A stretch of 64,000 nucleotides of DNA from Ipomoea triloba (taxonomy: Eukaryota; Streptophyta; Magnoliopsida; Solanales; Convolvulaceae): positions 18,555,956 through 18,619,955 of the forward strand of contig NC_044923.1 of NCBI RefSeq assembly GCF_003576645.1, given 5' to 3'. Positions 38,444 through 49,305 of this stretch are shown piece by piece. The position numbers and the translations under genes are program-made. Below the pieces are notes generated by a model, which ran no database searches, was not told the origin of the DNA, and saw nothing but the letters and a program-made list of their open reading frames with translations. Positions within the stretch are counted from its first letter, which is position 1. Every line of letters begins with the position of its first letter.

Positions 38444-38967
38444 TTTACTTTAACCTCCCCGGTCACTGTACTATTATATTATATTGCTAGTAGGAGTATA
38501 TATATATATATATATATATATAGTTTAGTCATTAATGTGTATGTGTACTCTAATCTTAGCCTGCCTAGCTTCATATTATTATTTAAGTTGTTGGGCATGC
38601 AATGTATTTATAAATACTATACAAGCATTTGCTCAATTTACATATATATGATTTCACTTGCCTTACTTACCTGGAACTTTATTCATTATTGCTCCTCCAT
38701 CTTCTCCAAAAGACCAAATTGTTTCATTCTCAATTCTCATCCAACTTGCTACACACTATAGTACAATTCTTGTGTTTTTTGGTGAAGAAAATGCTTTTAC
38801 ATGCCTGCTAGGCTGCTACCATTATGGACAAGTATCCCACCGAAAAGGAAATCTATATATCATAAATAGTTAGAGAAAAAGAATCAAAAGTATTTGAATT
38901 AGCAACACCCACTAAATTAAAATACATTTTTCAATAGTTTCAAGATTTGATGATGCCTATACGCCAA
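38444..38967. other. Intergenic: 3' flank of the zinc-finger gene
   Basis: No gene; (TA)n at 38498-38522, otherwise AT-rich. Confidence 0.5.
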
Positions 38968-39860
38968 TCAAATGGCAATTGACTCAAAAGTACTAACTTT
39001 AAGCTTCAACCAACACCAATTATCCAAAATCTCATCCTTTTGGGCTTGAAAACTCCACCCGTTTAGTACCCGCTTCAAGCTTCTCATGGCGATTGCACTG
39101 CCATCATCTCTGTACAGATCATCTAGATTGGGCACAATATATATGAAGATTACATGAAATGAAGGAGCCAGTGGTACACACAAGTGCTTAATAGAAGGTG
39201 CACCACATCACATATGGAGCCATTTCTACTTAACTTTTGCACTATAAAGTTTTGAAATAATAGAATGCAATAACCATTCAAAGCAAACAGAACAGAAAGA
39301 GGCCGGGGAGAAATAAAAGAAACCATACCTGTGCACAATTTTCTGCCAGTCAGCTGTTCCATACTTATTTTGTCTCTCACGATTTAACTTCGATCCATAT
39401 AATTTTGGTACGCCTTGCTTCCCACATTACATGTGGAAACCATCTCCAACATATGGTCAGCAATCAAGTTCATCAGATTCACGCTTATTTCCATTTCCAT
39501 TTCCATTATACGTAAACCATAAAAAAAAAAACTGGCATAAATGATGCAGGATCAACCCCATATCCAGAACCCATCTTTTGCGGCAACTTTTCTGTTTCTG
39601 ATGCCTTACCTTCTTTCCACAGACTATGCAACAGGGTATTACAGGTGTAAGTATTAGGAGTACAACCACTGTTCATCATGTCATTCAGAATATTGTTTGC
39701 CTCAATGACTTTACCTTTTATGCAGAGAGTAGTGTAAGTGACTGTGTCTGGGGAGATTCCAGTAAATTTCAATAAACCCATCAACAATCCAGCATCAGCA
39801 AGCATTCCATTCTTGCAGAGACCATCTATCACAATGTTATATGAATATAGAGAAGACAAT
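38968..39860 (-). pseudogene. Decayed PPR gene (At2g17140-like), C-terminal remnant
   Basis: Pentatricopeptide-repeat remnant. Exon-like segment 39329-39860 encodes SLYSYNIVIDGLCKNGM and PDTVTYTTLCIKGKVIEANN (an in-frame loss of several residues after TYTTL), then NSGCTPNTYTCNTLLHSLWK. It next jumps to the C-terminal YGVDPASFMPV, is frameshifted into GNGNGNKRESDELDC, and continues KYGTADWQKIVHR before an intact GT donor. Acceptor and last exon 38968-39109 give DDGSAIAMRSLKRVLNGW and LDNW. Most PPR repeats are missing, there are stops and a frameshift, and a retroposon sits 60 bases upstream. Family assignment rests on the C-terminal non-PPR tail, which I recall for At2g17140-type proteins. 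Confidence 0.8.
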
Positions 39861-39920
39861 ACTTTTGGTCATTGAATAATTTCACTTTTTAGAAATTTGG
39901 TTCTACAAACTTAATCACTT

Positions 39921-40595
39921 TTTTTTTTATAAAGAAAACGTAACTATTCCATTAATTCATAACATAAAACGTTTACATCAACGATCAATGAAATGGTAAA
40001 CCATTCCTTACAGTCAGACATAGAAACAACTTTTCTAACTATGCTATAGAAAACTTGAATCGCAGACTGTTTCATAACTAGGAAGCTATGTTCCTTCAAG
40101 GAGCTTAAAGCTTCATCAAAGATCTGGGTCTTCGTCATCATTCTTTTTTGCTCGCCCAGGATAAGATCAACACTTGCCGAAACCAAACTAAACGATTTAT
40201 GCTAATGAAAATGAAAAGCCCGTGAAAGTAACGAGAGGAAAAATGCTCGTGAAAGTAACGAGAGGAAAACACAATAATAGATAAAATAAAAAGTGGGTAA
40301 AGTCAAAGTAGGGTTGGGAGTTCAAGACTACCAACACAAACCCAATACTTACCTACTATTATTTTATTCAAAGGGAAAGAAAACGGAAGAAGAAGATCTG
40401 TGGCGGTGGTTGGAGGCGGACTGAACTGCTACGATGGTCGGAGCGAAAGCAAACGTAGAAGGTGACCAAAACCGCCGGTTCAAAGCTCCATTAGAGCTCC
40501 GGCCGGAGGCCGGCGGTGGAAGCCGAAGTTGAGCAGCAGAGAAAGACGTTTGGTTTTAGAGAGAAAAGGGAGGCTAGGGTTACTACTTCTTAAAT
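39921..40595 (-). mobile_element. Retroposon with 80-residue ORF, copy B, 17-bp target duplication
   Basis: Minus-strand element flanked by exact copies of tacaaacttaatcactt (39904-39920 and 40596-40612), with a poly(A) tail (T run at 39919-39928). The 5' end reads like a transcript leader (aagtagtaaccctagcctcc on minus), followed by a GC-rich leader and an ORF (40186-39944, 80 residues, MVSASVDLILGEQKRMM...). Long target duplication, poly(A) tail and absence of terminal repeats indicate LINE-type target-primed retroposition. Copy A lies at 11481-12096. Confidence 0.82.
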
Positions 40596-40662
40596 TACAA
40601 ACTTAATCACTTAATTGTTCATGCAATATACAGCACCAAAACCGCGTCGTTTTGGGCTGTAC

Positions 40663-40670
40663 TATAAATA
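40663..40670 (+). promoter_or_regulatory. TATA box candidate for the NudC gene
   Basis: tataaata preceded by the GC-rich aaaaccgcgtcgttttg, just upstream of a pyrimidine-rich leader (40690-40800). Confidence 0.45.
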
Positions 40671-40689
40671 TATAATTTTTCTTATTTTA

Positions 40690-40918
40690 TATTTTAGATC
40701 GCGCAAATATACCGCAGATTCGCAGAGCTCGTCGCTTCTCTGGCTCTCTACCTCGCGTCCTCGCTGCTTCTTCCGTCCCTGCCTACCGGAGTTCCGGCGT
40801 CCGGCCTACAGCAGGAGCGCCGGCAACACCACTCAGCCGCCTCAGCGCCTCTTGTCTCCTCTCAGTGCTGGACTTTGGTGTGCAATTCAGTGGCCTATTT
40901 GAGCGTTATTCCTTGATT
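40690..40918 (+). other. Probable noncoding 5'-UTR exon of the NudC gene
   Basis: A CT-rich leader ends at cttgatt before a gtaagt donor (40919-40924). The coding start lies 2.4 kb further on, directly after a possible acceptor, so the solo LTR and MITE would sit in a UTR intron. Inferred, no transcript evidence. Confidence 0.45.
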
Positions 40919-41149
40919 GTAAGTGCATCGATGAGAGAATCACTTTGTAAATTACTTTAATCCTTCTTCGTATTGTAATTTTCTTGATCAAGAAAATGGT
41001 CATGACACATTAATTCTAGTTCTTTCCCTGATTTGACCATAGTTTTTCTTAGTTGACATACTCAATGGTTATTTTGTCTGTCTGTCAAGCAGGATTTTTC
41101 CCATTTGCAAGTTAAATATAGCTACTCCTTTTTATGTTCACATAGAAAC

Positions 41150-42741
41150 TGTAAACGCGAAATATTTGAATTGTATATATTCAAAATTCAAAGTATATCG
41201 GTTACAATAAGTAGTGTGTATCAAACGAAAAAGGGTACAATCTCTGTATAGAAGTCCTCTGATTCTCTACTAGAAGTATGCCGACTTGAAGTGTGTCGAA
41301 TTCAGAATATGTCGAATTGGAAGTGTGCCGAGTTCAGAGTATGCTAAACTGGAAGTATGCCTTGTTGTGCCGAGTTCGGAGTATGCCGAACTGGAGGCGT
41401 GTCGAGTTATGCCGGGCTATGCCGAGTTCTGCCGAGCTATGCCGGGTTCTGCCGAGCTATGCCGAGTTCGGGGTATGCCGAACTAGAAGTAGGCCGAGTT
41501 CAGAGTATGCTGAACTGGAGGTATGCCGAGCTATGCCGAGTTCGGAGTATGCCGAACTAGAAGTAGGCCGAGTTCAGAGTATGCTGAACTGGAGGTATGC
41601 CGAGCTATGCCGAGTTCGGAGTATGCCGAGTTATGCCAAGTTCAGAGTATGCTGAACTGGAAGTAGACCGAGTTCAGAGTATGCTGAACTGGATGCGTGC
41701 CGAATTATGCCGAGTTCGGGCTATGCCGAACTGGAAGTAAACCGAGTTCAGAGTATGTTGAACTGGAGGCGTGCCGAGTTATGCCGAGTTCGAGGTATGC
41801 CGAACTGGAAGTAGACTGAGTTCAGAGTATGCTGAACTAGAGGCGTGCCGAGTTATGTCGAGTTCGGGGTATGCCGAACTGGAAGTAGACCGAGTTCAGA
41901 GTATGCTGAACTAGAGGCGTGCCGAATTATGCCGAGTTATGTTGAGTTCGGGGTATGCCGAACTGGAAGTAGACCGAGTTCAGAGTATGCTGAACTGGAG
42001 GCTTGCCGAGTCCTTCGGTGCAAATAATTGCAGGTGCTCGGTGCAAGTAAATTGCAAGCGAGTCTTTCGTGCAAATAAATTGCAGGCGAGTCCTCCCGGT
42101 GCAAATAAATTGCAGGCGTGTCCCTCGATGCAAATAATTGCAGGTGCTCGGTGCAAATAAATTGCAAGCGAGTCCTTCGTGCAAATAAATTGCAGGCGTG
42201 CCCCCGGTGAGATGCAGATCTTCAGAGCTTCAAAGTCTTCTGATCCTCAATGCCTTCAATGCCTTTAATCTTCAAAGTGAAACCACTATTTATAGTGGTG
42301 GGGGAGTAGAGAAATCTAACAAACCCCATCCTTTGAATTTAATTTAATATTTTGAATTAAATTCAAGGAATGTACCTGGACATCATCATGTCCAGGTTCA
42401 TGATTTTATAATTTTGAATTGATTTTATAATACCCACATCTTTCCACAAATTATGTGATCCACATGTACTTTGATGGGCCAAACCAAGTCCAAGCCCGTT
42501 AATTTGAGCAGCCCAATTGATAGTCTGGTCCAACTCAATTAAATATATTCCTTGAATTTGGGCCAACAGTTCAACAACAATTACTTTAGATTAATTAACT
42601 AGGCCAACCAATTATTTATTAGGTCATTTAATCAACCCAATTAAATAAATATCAGCCCAATTTAATTAATTAAAGCAATTAATTGAATAACCAATTATCA
42701 GTCACAACCCAATAACGTTATTTGAATTTTCAGTGCTAACA
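41150..42741. mobile_element. Solo LTR (1592 bp) with 5-bp target duplication
   Basis: The element starts tgtaaacg and ends gctaaca (TG...CA termini) and is flanked by exact gaaac copies (41145-41149 and 42742-42746). No second LTR or internal domain remains, so it is a solo LTR left by recombination. A ctatttatagtgg TATA-like box lies near 42290. The first half is a minisatellite (41276-42200). Which superfamily it belongs to cannot be told from the LTR alone. Confidence 0.8.
41276..42205. repeat. Two adjoining minisatellites inside the solo LTR
   Basis: 41276-42010 is an array of about 72-76-base higher-order units made of short motifs (gagttcagagtatgctgaac, tatgccgagttcgg, aactggaagtag). 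42018-42205 is a second array of about 28-base units (gcaaataaattgcaggcgag). Read in some frames it gives repetitive peptides, which are not genes. Confidence 0.85.
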
Positions 42742-42911
42742 GAAACTATGAAGAATTATGTTTGCATCATTCTGTGCCTTTCACAATTGCTTCAAGACTT
42801 CAAGTTGTAGACTAATGCTGGTTATACTTTTTGTACTCTCGCCCCACTTGAGGTGAGGGATGGGATACCATTTGTTGTTTCCATTTCATTGTGGAGTATA
42901 TAATTGATTTA

Positions 42912-43181
42912 GGCCCTGTTTGATAAATGGCTGTTAGCTGTTAAAATGTATGATTAATTGATAATATTGGCTGATTGTAGAAAGTTGTTTGATAGATTAG
43001 CTGTTAGCTGATAGCTGTTTGGTATAATTTTTTCACTCAAAAAGCTAATTGAAAAGGCTACTTTGAGTAGCCTTTTGAATTTTAGTATTTTGGAGTTACA
43101 AAAAGCTTATTAACCAAGCAACTAATAGTGGTCAAATAAGCCAAAATTGACAGATAGGTTGATTATTTACCAAACATGGCC
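42912..43181 (+). mobile_element. PIF/Harbinger-like MITE, copy 3 (best preserved)
   Basis: Termini ggccctgtttgataaatgg and tatttaccaaacatggcc are inverse repeats with few mismatches, flanked by tta on both sides (42909-42911 and 43182-43184), the target duplication of PIF/Harbinger elements. 270 bp, no ORF. Related copies lie at 1720-2043 and 3172-3381. Confidence 0.75.
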
Positions 43182-43295
43182 TTAATAAAGTCTAGAATGT
43201 GATTTGGTTCTGTTTTGAAGACTTTGAAGACATTGGAATCAAACTAACCTGGGGAATAGGAAAATTGTAAGATTAAAGCTCCAGACCTTCAAGAA

Positions 43296-44924
43296 ATGGC
43301 TGACAAATTGGCCCCTGAGAAGCACCACAGCTTCATCCACAATGGTACTCTCTCTATCATATATGCATTAACATTATTATATCCATTATTTTGTAAAAGT
43401 TTGTTACAGTTTCATGATGGATTATCAGGTCAGAAGGTCTTTGAATGGGACCAAACACTTGAAGAGTTGAATATTTATATCAATCTCCCGGAAAATGTTC
43501 CCAAAAAGCTATTCTATTGTAAAATCGAGTCCAAACATTTGGTAGTTGGGATTAAAGGCAACCCTCCTTACCTCAATGTTAGTTTTATGCTACTCTGCCT
43601 CTACTTCCTTTTTTCAAGTGGATAGAGCTATAATTTTCGTGAGCATTCATATCATCTGACTATATTTTATACGCCTTTTTATGGGGTTTACAGCATGACC
43701 TTACCAATCATGTGAAGACAGATTGCTCATTCTGGACTTTAGGTAATGATTCTATGATTTGAGAGCAAAAGAACATCTTTTTTTGTCCATATGCATCGTC
43801 GAAACTTGAAAGTTGTTGCAAAAGGAATTATGTGGAATTTTGTGTAATCCATGGAAGATTTGACCTGTATGATGTGTTTTCTTTGTGAAATTAATGATCC
43901 TGTTGATAAAAAGCAAAACTTTTTGTTTGGTAAATAAATGGGGCTTCTCTGGAGGTATCGAAAGTGTTAAAAGAGAAGTTTGAAGTTTGTGTTTAAAGTA
44001 GGCCAAGCTGATATTGTTCCAACTTATTGAGGCGTACTCCTTTTACAAACAAGTCATATTGATGAAATGGTTATTATTTGTATAGAAGTGCAAATTTTGG
44101 GGCAATCATGACTGAGAATGACAAACTAGGTTTAACCAACTTATGATTTGAATGAGTACTTTTGATGTATGATAACAAAAAATTATATGTTGCAGAGGAT
44201 GATATAATGCACGTAACCCTTCAGAAGAGGGATAAAGGCCAGACATGGTCTTCTCCTATCATGGGTCAAGGTCAGTTGGATCCGTACACCACAGACCTTG
44301 AACAGAAGCGCCTCATGCTTCAAAGGTTCCAAGAAGAGGTACATGTTTGCTCTACTCCAGTTGCAAGTTGCTATTCTTAGTGTTGCTTCATGCTTGTGTC
44401 TGTGATTGCATGTTTGATTATATGAGGTTTCCAGACTTTGCAAATGATTATGCTGCCTCAGAGTCAATAGTAGTATATCTTAAACAATAAATGAAACCAG
44501 CATAAATATGGAACACCTTAGAAATAGAATAGAATTATTTCTATGCTCCTTTTAAACAGATAAATATGGGATGGATTAACTAAAAGTATATATATATATA
44601 TATATAATATACATGAATATTTGATGAAAAATGGATTTTGTTTCGCTAGCGCTCAATTGTTTTATATAGTTTTAGCCTTGTACTCTAAAGAGTTACTTAA
44701 TGAACTACATAGAGATAAAATTTAGTAACTTGAAAGTAATGTATCTTCAATTCTGCTGCAATGAAGTCTATACTGAGTCCCTTGCAGTTATACTTGGTGT
44801 CTCTTTGCTTCTGGTGATAAGATGCTCCCTTTCGCAGAATCCTGGCTTTGATTTTTCACAAGCACAGTTCAATGGCAATTGCCCTGATCCAAGGTCCTTC
44901 ATGGGTGGGATCCGATCTACTTAA
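43296..44924 (+). CDS. NudC/CS-domain protein (NUDCL2-like co-chaperone)
   Basis: Small CS (p23/HSP20-fold) domain protein of the NudC-like 2 type; relatives act as HSP90 co-chaperones for client stability. Five coding exons: 43296-43344, 43429-43577, 43694-43742, 44196-44338, 44838-44924; 477 nt, 158 residues, the length I recall for Arabidopsis At5g58740. It starts MADKLAPEKHHSFIHNGQKV and continues FEWDQTLEELNIYINLP (CS domain start), CKIESKHLVVGIKGNPPYLN, DCSFWTLEDDIMHVTLQK and GQTWSSPIMGQGQLDPY. It ends NPGFDFSQAQFNGNCPDPRS and FMGGIRST. Complete and intact. A probable UTR exon lies 2.4 kb upstream beyond a solo LTR and a MITE. Confidence 0.93.
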
Positions 44925-45767
44925 CTTTGAAAGTAATGTATCTTCACTCTGATTCATCTCTGAGTCTCGGCTTACTGCTGTCTCTAGTGGATGCCATGCC
45001 AAAACTGGATTTGTGCGATTGTTAGGTAAACATGGTGAAAAATAAGTTGTTGGAATTGAATGTGGTGTATGTATATAACAATTTCGTGTGTGAAATAAAA
45101 CTAAAATTATGTTCCATGACATCTATCATTTTATTTCATGTTATCCTTTTCTTCTCTCACCCTTCCATTTTCTTTATACATTATCTCTCCCTCGGTCCTA
45201 TAAAAGTCATTGTCAAACCATGCATCCAATTTTAAATATTTATGGAGGCTAATGTAAGGAACTTTAAGAACATATTACTACGACTATGAAATCAAGTCAA
45301 ATTTGGTGACCGCCAAGGATAGTTTTGAAGTACATATTCCTGCATTGGTTAATCAACTGCACTTCATAGTCTGAATTGTTTGGATGGTTGAAATTGTTGT
45401 TAGTTTCTTTGTAATATGCTTAGATGGGTGAACTCTTCAAGTTGTATGTGTTTAAAATATTATTTAAACATTTATTGTGAGAGCTCATTTCAATATTAAA
45501 TCTCTATATCATGTGATAATTATATTGATCAATAATATTTATTTTTAAAAGTAATATTTTGATTTTTAAGTATTAACGGGACGTTTGGCAATTAGTCGAT
45601 GGACAAAAGAATTCAAAACAAAAATTTAAAAACACTAATTCAAACTGAAAAATCATATATTAGCAATTAAGATTGAATGATATTTTTTTTAGTTAGGGAA
45701 TAAGATTTTTAATTGAAGGACTAATCAAATCCATAATTGTATTTAAAAAGTAAGTTGTCAGGACTGA
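44925..45767. other. Intergenic: NudC 3' flank
   Basis: The 3' UTR probably extends to about 45115 (aataaaactaaaatt). The rest is AT-rich with no gene seen. Confidence 0.5.
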
Positions 45768-46326
45768 CGTTGTGGGTACCCAGATTGCAGGGGAATATGG
45801 GCTTGACACTGTTGGAGGGAAGCTCGTCTTAGGATTTGGTGTAGTTTGGTGGTCTATAGCTACAGCCCTCACACCAATTGCAGCAAAACTCAGGGTTACC
45901 TTTCTTATTTGTTCGAGCTAGCTTTAATATAATGGGGATTGGTGAGGTTGGTTCTTTAAGTCTTTATTGTTATTTTGAGTTGAATACATTGGAAAAAGAT
46001 TGAAAATTTTGTTCCAATATAATTACACATGGTATTGAATGATGATGTATCTTTGTTGTAGTCTCCTGCCTTGTACGTACTACAAGTTGCCATTAGTGGC
46101 TCCAAGTCAACAAGCAACCGGCCCTTGATACATTCATTACTTTCTGCTGAGCCAATTCCATTTTCTCGATCTGTTCCAGGCCAGGGTGTTGCTGGGGCCA
46201 GCAATGAATAATCTTCTTTCAAAGTGGCTGGGTTCCTGGGCTGTCTCAGAAAGAAGCAGGTGATTGGCCCTGGTGTAGAGTGGAATGTATCTTGGATCTG
46301 TCACTAGTCTGGCATATATTCCTTTG
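45768..46326 (+). pseudogene. PHT4-type anion/phosphate transporter pseudogene fragment
   Basis: Remnant of a major-facilitator PHT4 (ANTR) transporter. Readable pieces: GEYGLDTVGGKLVLGFGVVW and SIATALTPIAAKLR (45790-45897), then a decayed TFLIC...MGIGE stretch, about 240 bases of foreign DNA (45950-46190), GPAMNNLLSKW (46194-46226), and LALV-stop-SGMYLGSVTSLAY (46266-46315). The codon between V and SGMY is tag where the family has Tyr. No start, no introns in place, and both ends missing. Confidence 0.8.
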
Positions 46327-47010
46327 GTTCCTTGGGCACTGTTTGGTTCACAGTAAGGTAGACATTGAACTGTATGCAGTATGCTTATAATATTTTGTTT
46401 GATTGACGGGATTTTTTAAAACTCCACCTGCCTTCTAATTATTAGTTAGTTGTGGAGAGAAGCAGCATCTATATACAATTAAATTAGTTAGTTGTGGAAA
46501 GAAGCAGCATCTACATATATAGATGCATACTGTGCAATCTCGCAATGGTTATACTGTACTGTGAATTGAAAATTAATCTACACATTTTATATATGTACCT
46601 TACGTACGGAGTAGTAACTCATATCCTCTACACATTCAAGGGTTCTCCAGTAATTGAATTGAAGTTTTCTGTTAGAAGGAAGCAGGAAAGAACGGCTTAG
46701 CTAGCTAGCTAGCTAGCTTGCAACATATGTATTTCTTACAGAAACCTTTCTCATGCGGGCCGGGCATACATAAGGTAACCACAACTGACAAGTTGTATAT
46801 CTTGGATCACTACATACTTATATATATCTAGGTGCGCTAGCCGCATGCTAGATTGATGTATTCCATCTTATGCATGCTTACCTAGCTACCAGCCAGCAAA
46901 GCGAGCTGCTCTGCTGCTTAATTATTCCTAGCTAGCTATAAGCTATAAGCTATATTATATATGTAGTAGGTGGGATATGATGGGTTGGTGATTTAAGAGC
47001 TAAGAGCTAA
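46327..47010. other. Intergenic: 3' flank of metallothionein gene
   Basis: No gene. A (ctag)n run lies at 46698-46720 and a duplicated agttagttgtggaaagaagcagcatct string at about 46441-46520. The metallothionein 3' UTR lies just left of 47011. Confidence 0.5.
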
Positions 47011-47235
47011 TTAAGAGGCACATTTAACACAATTGCAAGCATCACCACATTTACAGTGGGCCTTGCCGGAACCGGTGATGCCCTCACTCGTAGGACAGTT
47101 GCATGGATTGCATCCACAGTGCTCCCCGCATGAGCACCGCTTGTGCTCATCTTCACCACCGCTACTTGCTCTACTTACGCACCTGCCATGCCATGCATCA
47201 TCATATCATCATCTACATTATACTCTCATCTTTGT

Positions 47236-47285
<50 letters not shown>

Positions 47286-47407
47286 GCTAGGAGCCTAGGA
47301 TACAGACACCTGGGGTGTCCTTACCTGCAAGAGATGCCGCCGGGGCACGGCGACGGACACCCACATCTCTCGTCGCAAATAGCTGAGCTTCCTCTCATGT
47401 CTGCCAT
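47011..47407 (-). CDS. MT4: Type 4 (Ec-type) metallothionein
   Basis: Small cysteine-rich zinc-binding protein of the plant seed/embryo (Ec) class. Two exons: 47325-47407 and 47011-47182; 255 nt, 84 residues. Seventeen cysteines fall in three clusters: [33 protein letters not shown] and [12 protein letters not shown], the pattern of class 4. The two conserved His (EHCGC, AHCKC) are present. The intron (47183-47324) contains a long (TA)n tract with canonical borders. A TATA box lies 91-98 bases upstream of the start. Family members are typically ABA- and seed-regulated; that is known of the family, not visible here. Confidence 0.94.
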
Positions 47408-47497
47408 TTTTGCCTCACTAATCCAATCACTTATTTGCTTGCTATCTACCTACTTCAATTCTGATCTGATCTGGGGATTCCTAGCTAGCTAGCTAAG

Positions 47498-47505
47498 TTT
47501 ATAAA
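47498..47505 (-). promoter_or_regulatory. TATA box of the metallothionein gene
   Basis: tttataaa on the minus strand, about 91 bases upstream of the start codon, close to a repeated ctagctagctagct stretch. Confidence 0.55.
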
Positions 47506-48253
47506 GCGTGAATTGAAGTCGGTGTGCCCAGGCCACCAGCCTCACCTCATGCCCACTACTACTAGTATACGTGGCAGGCAAATGCTCAAACACCGCATCT
47601 CTCATGTGTCTTGTACGTACGTGTATGGACCTCCCCTGTTAGTTCTTGCTAATTTCCTGCACATTCCACAACTTTCCAATTCATTCATTACAGGGCGCAT
47701 CACCTGTAGCCTCTACCGTTTCACAATATCTTAATTTCGGGCTATATATTTTCTACATAATTTTAAAATAGGAAAAACGTTTAAATTCACTATTGAATTA
47801 AACACAAAAATATAATCAAATCATTAAACTAAAAAAATGTGTTTTGAGAAAAACATGCTTGTTATTTAATACTTTTGTAGAGATCAGTTGAGACTAGTTG
47901 ATCTGCCCATGCAAGCGAAGAAGGATTAACCTACTATTAGATATAATTAAACAGATTTGACTACTTTAAGGATCTAATTATACATTGTAACAGTACCTAA
48001 AAGGACATGGGACTTGGGGGTCAGATTTTACTACTTGAGGGATCCTAATTACACATTTTTTGAGTTCAAATGGCTTGATTGTAATAACACTACTTAAAAA
48101 GACATGCAACCTGATGAGCCATTTAAGCAAAATGTTAGCAAAGGTCAGCTAACAAGATTTGAAGTCAAGACCTTAAGTATAACTATACAAGTTCTTAACC
48201 ATCAAACTACCGCACATCTTGTGTATTAACCTTTATGTCTTCTTGTGGTTCGG
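47506..48253. other. Intergenic upstream of MT4
   Basis: No gene. It includes a minus-strand SINE-like stretch at 48105-48232 (gcggtagtttgatggttaag then ggtcttgacttcaaatctt on minus). ABA-type motifs were not searched systematically. Confidence 0.4.
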
Positions 48254-48258
48254 GTCAA

Positions 48259-49300
48259 GTACTGCTTGTCCAATTATTTTGTCAGAAGGAATTGCCTCAC
48301 TCTATTTGAGTTTATGCAATGGGTGGCTCGAATTTATCACTAACTCTCGTTGAGGAAATGAATCCTCCAAATACATGCCAATGAATGTGTACATAAAAAA
48401 TTAGCAAGATTCAAACACAAAACCTTCACAAACACATGAACCCTAGGTTAGGATTCTATTCATTATGCAATAAGCACAAACCAAGCATCAAGATAGATAA
48501 AACAACCTTTGCTCAAACCCAAAAGCTAACTACTCACACATTATAAGCATAAATAAAGCAAAAGCACAAGTAATAAACATAAATCTTGCAAAAGAAAGAG
48601 ATAAAAGGTAGGAGAACTTATGTATTGAAAATGGAACAACAATCTTGAAATGTTGGAATCCAAGTTTCAAATATAAGATTACAAGCTTCAAAAGTGTTAA
48701 AGAACCTAACTCTTAGTTTAATCTAACCCTAAAATATGAAAAGAATGAGTAGAAAATGGTTAGGGCTCAACCATGGGTCGAAACTGAGTTAAAAATGCTA
48801 AAAACGAGCTTAAATACGAACATGGAGTGGGTGGCTCATCCATGCCAAAATTAGCCCAAAACTGATCCTTATCACCTTGACTGGCATGACCATGCACTTG
48901 GTCGTATCTTTTGACCTTCACAACTTTGGATTCCAGATTTATGATCTTAATGAAAGTTGTAGCCCTTTTGAGTTTTCTTTCCAATGGCGCAAGAATAACT
49001 TCGCTTGAACATTCCTAGGCTGATATATGGTCCAAAAACTAAAACGTCGACGTGTAGCGAGAATTGCAATGCCTAAATGACCAAGACCATTAAAAAACAC
49101 CACTCTTAGGCTCCCTTGGAAGTGTTGCATCTATCTCCTTAGTTTTATATTTGGCTCTCATTATTTCACCCAAAAATGATGAATTATGCCTAATTGATCA
49201 AATGAGCAAAATAAGAATCATTTTGAACACCATTGAGACACTTCATAAGCAAAATAAAGCAAAGTATGAGGTATAAATATGAACAATTATACACTTATCA
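48259..49300 (-). mobile_element. Probable solo LTR of a Ty3/gypsy element
   Basis: Minus strand begins tgataagtgtataattgttc (ending at 49300), a start typical of some plant gypsy LTRs, and runs about 1042 bp. Exact gtcaa copies flank it (48254-48258 and 49301-49305). The distal end reads gcagtac rather than a perfect ..CA, so that border is less sure. No internal domain or second LTR is present. Confidence 0.6.
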
Positions 49301-49305
49301 GTCAA

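Noticed and set aside
39110..39328. Apparent insertion splitting the PPR C-terminus
   Set aside because: It has GT and AG borders at the correct phase and restores HRDDGSAIAM, so it is an intron rather than an insertion.
41276..42205. Regularly spaced repeats that superficially suggest a CRISPR-like array or a repetitive protein gene
   Set aside because: Units are direct tandem repeats without unique spacers, lie inside an LTR in a plant genome, and the reading frames have no start context or homology.
45956..46222. 88-residue minus-strand ORF
   Set aside because: Runs across the transporter pseudogene and the foreign insert; the opposite strand carries the recognisable PHT4 blocks.
48760..49130. 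Short minus-strand ORFs between MT4 and the EXORDIUM-like gene
   Set aside because: They fall within the probable solo LTR and show no domain.
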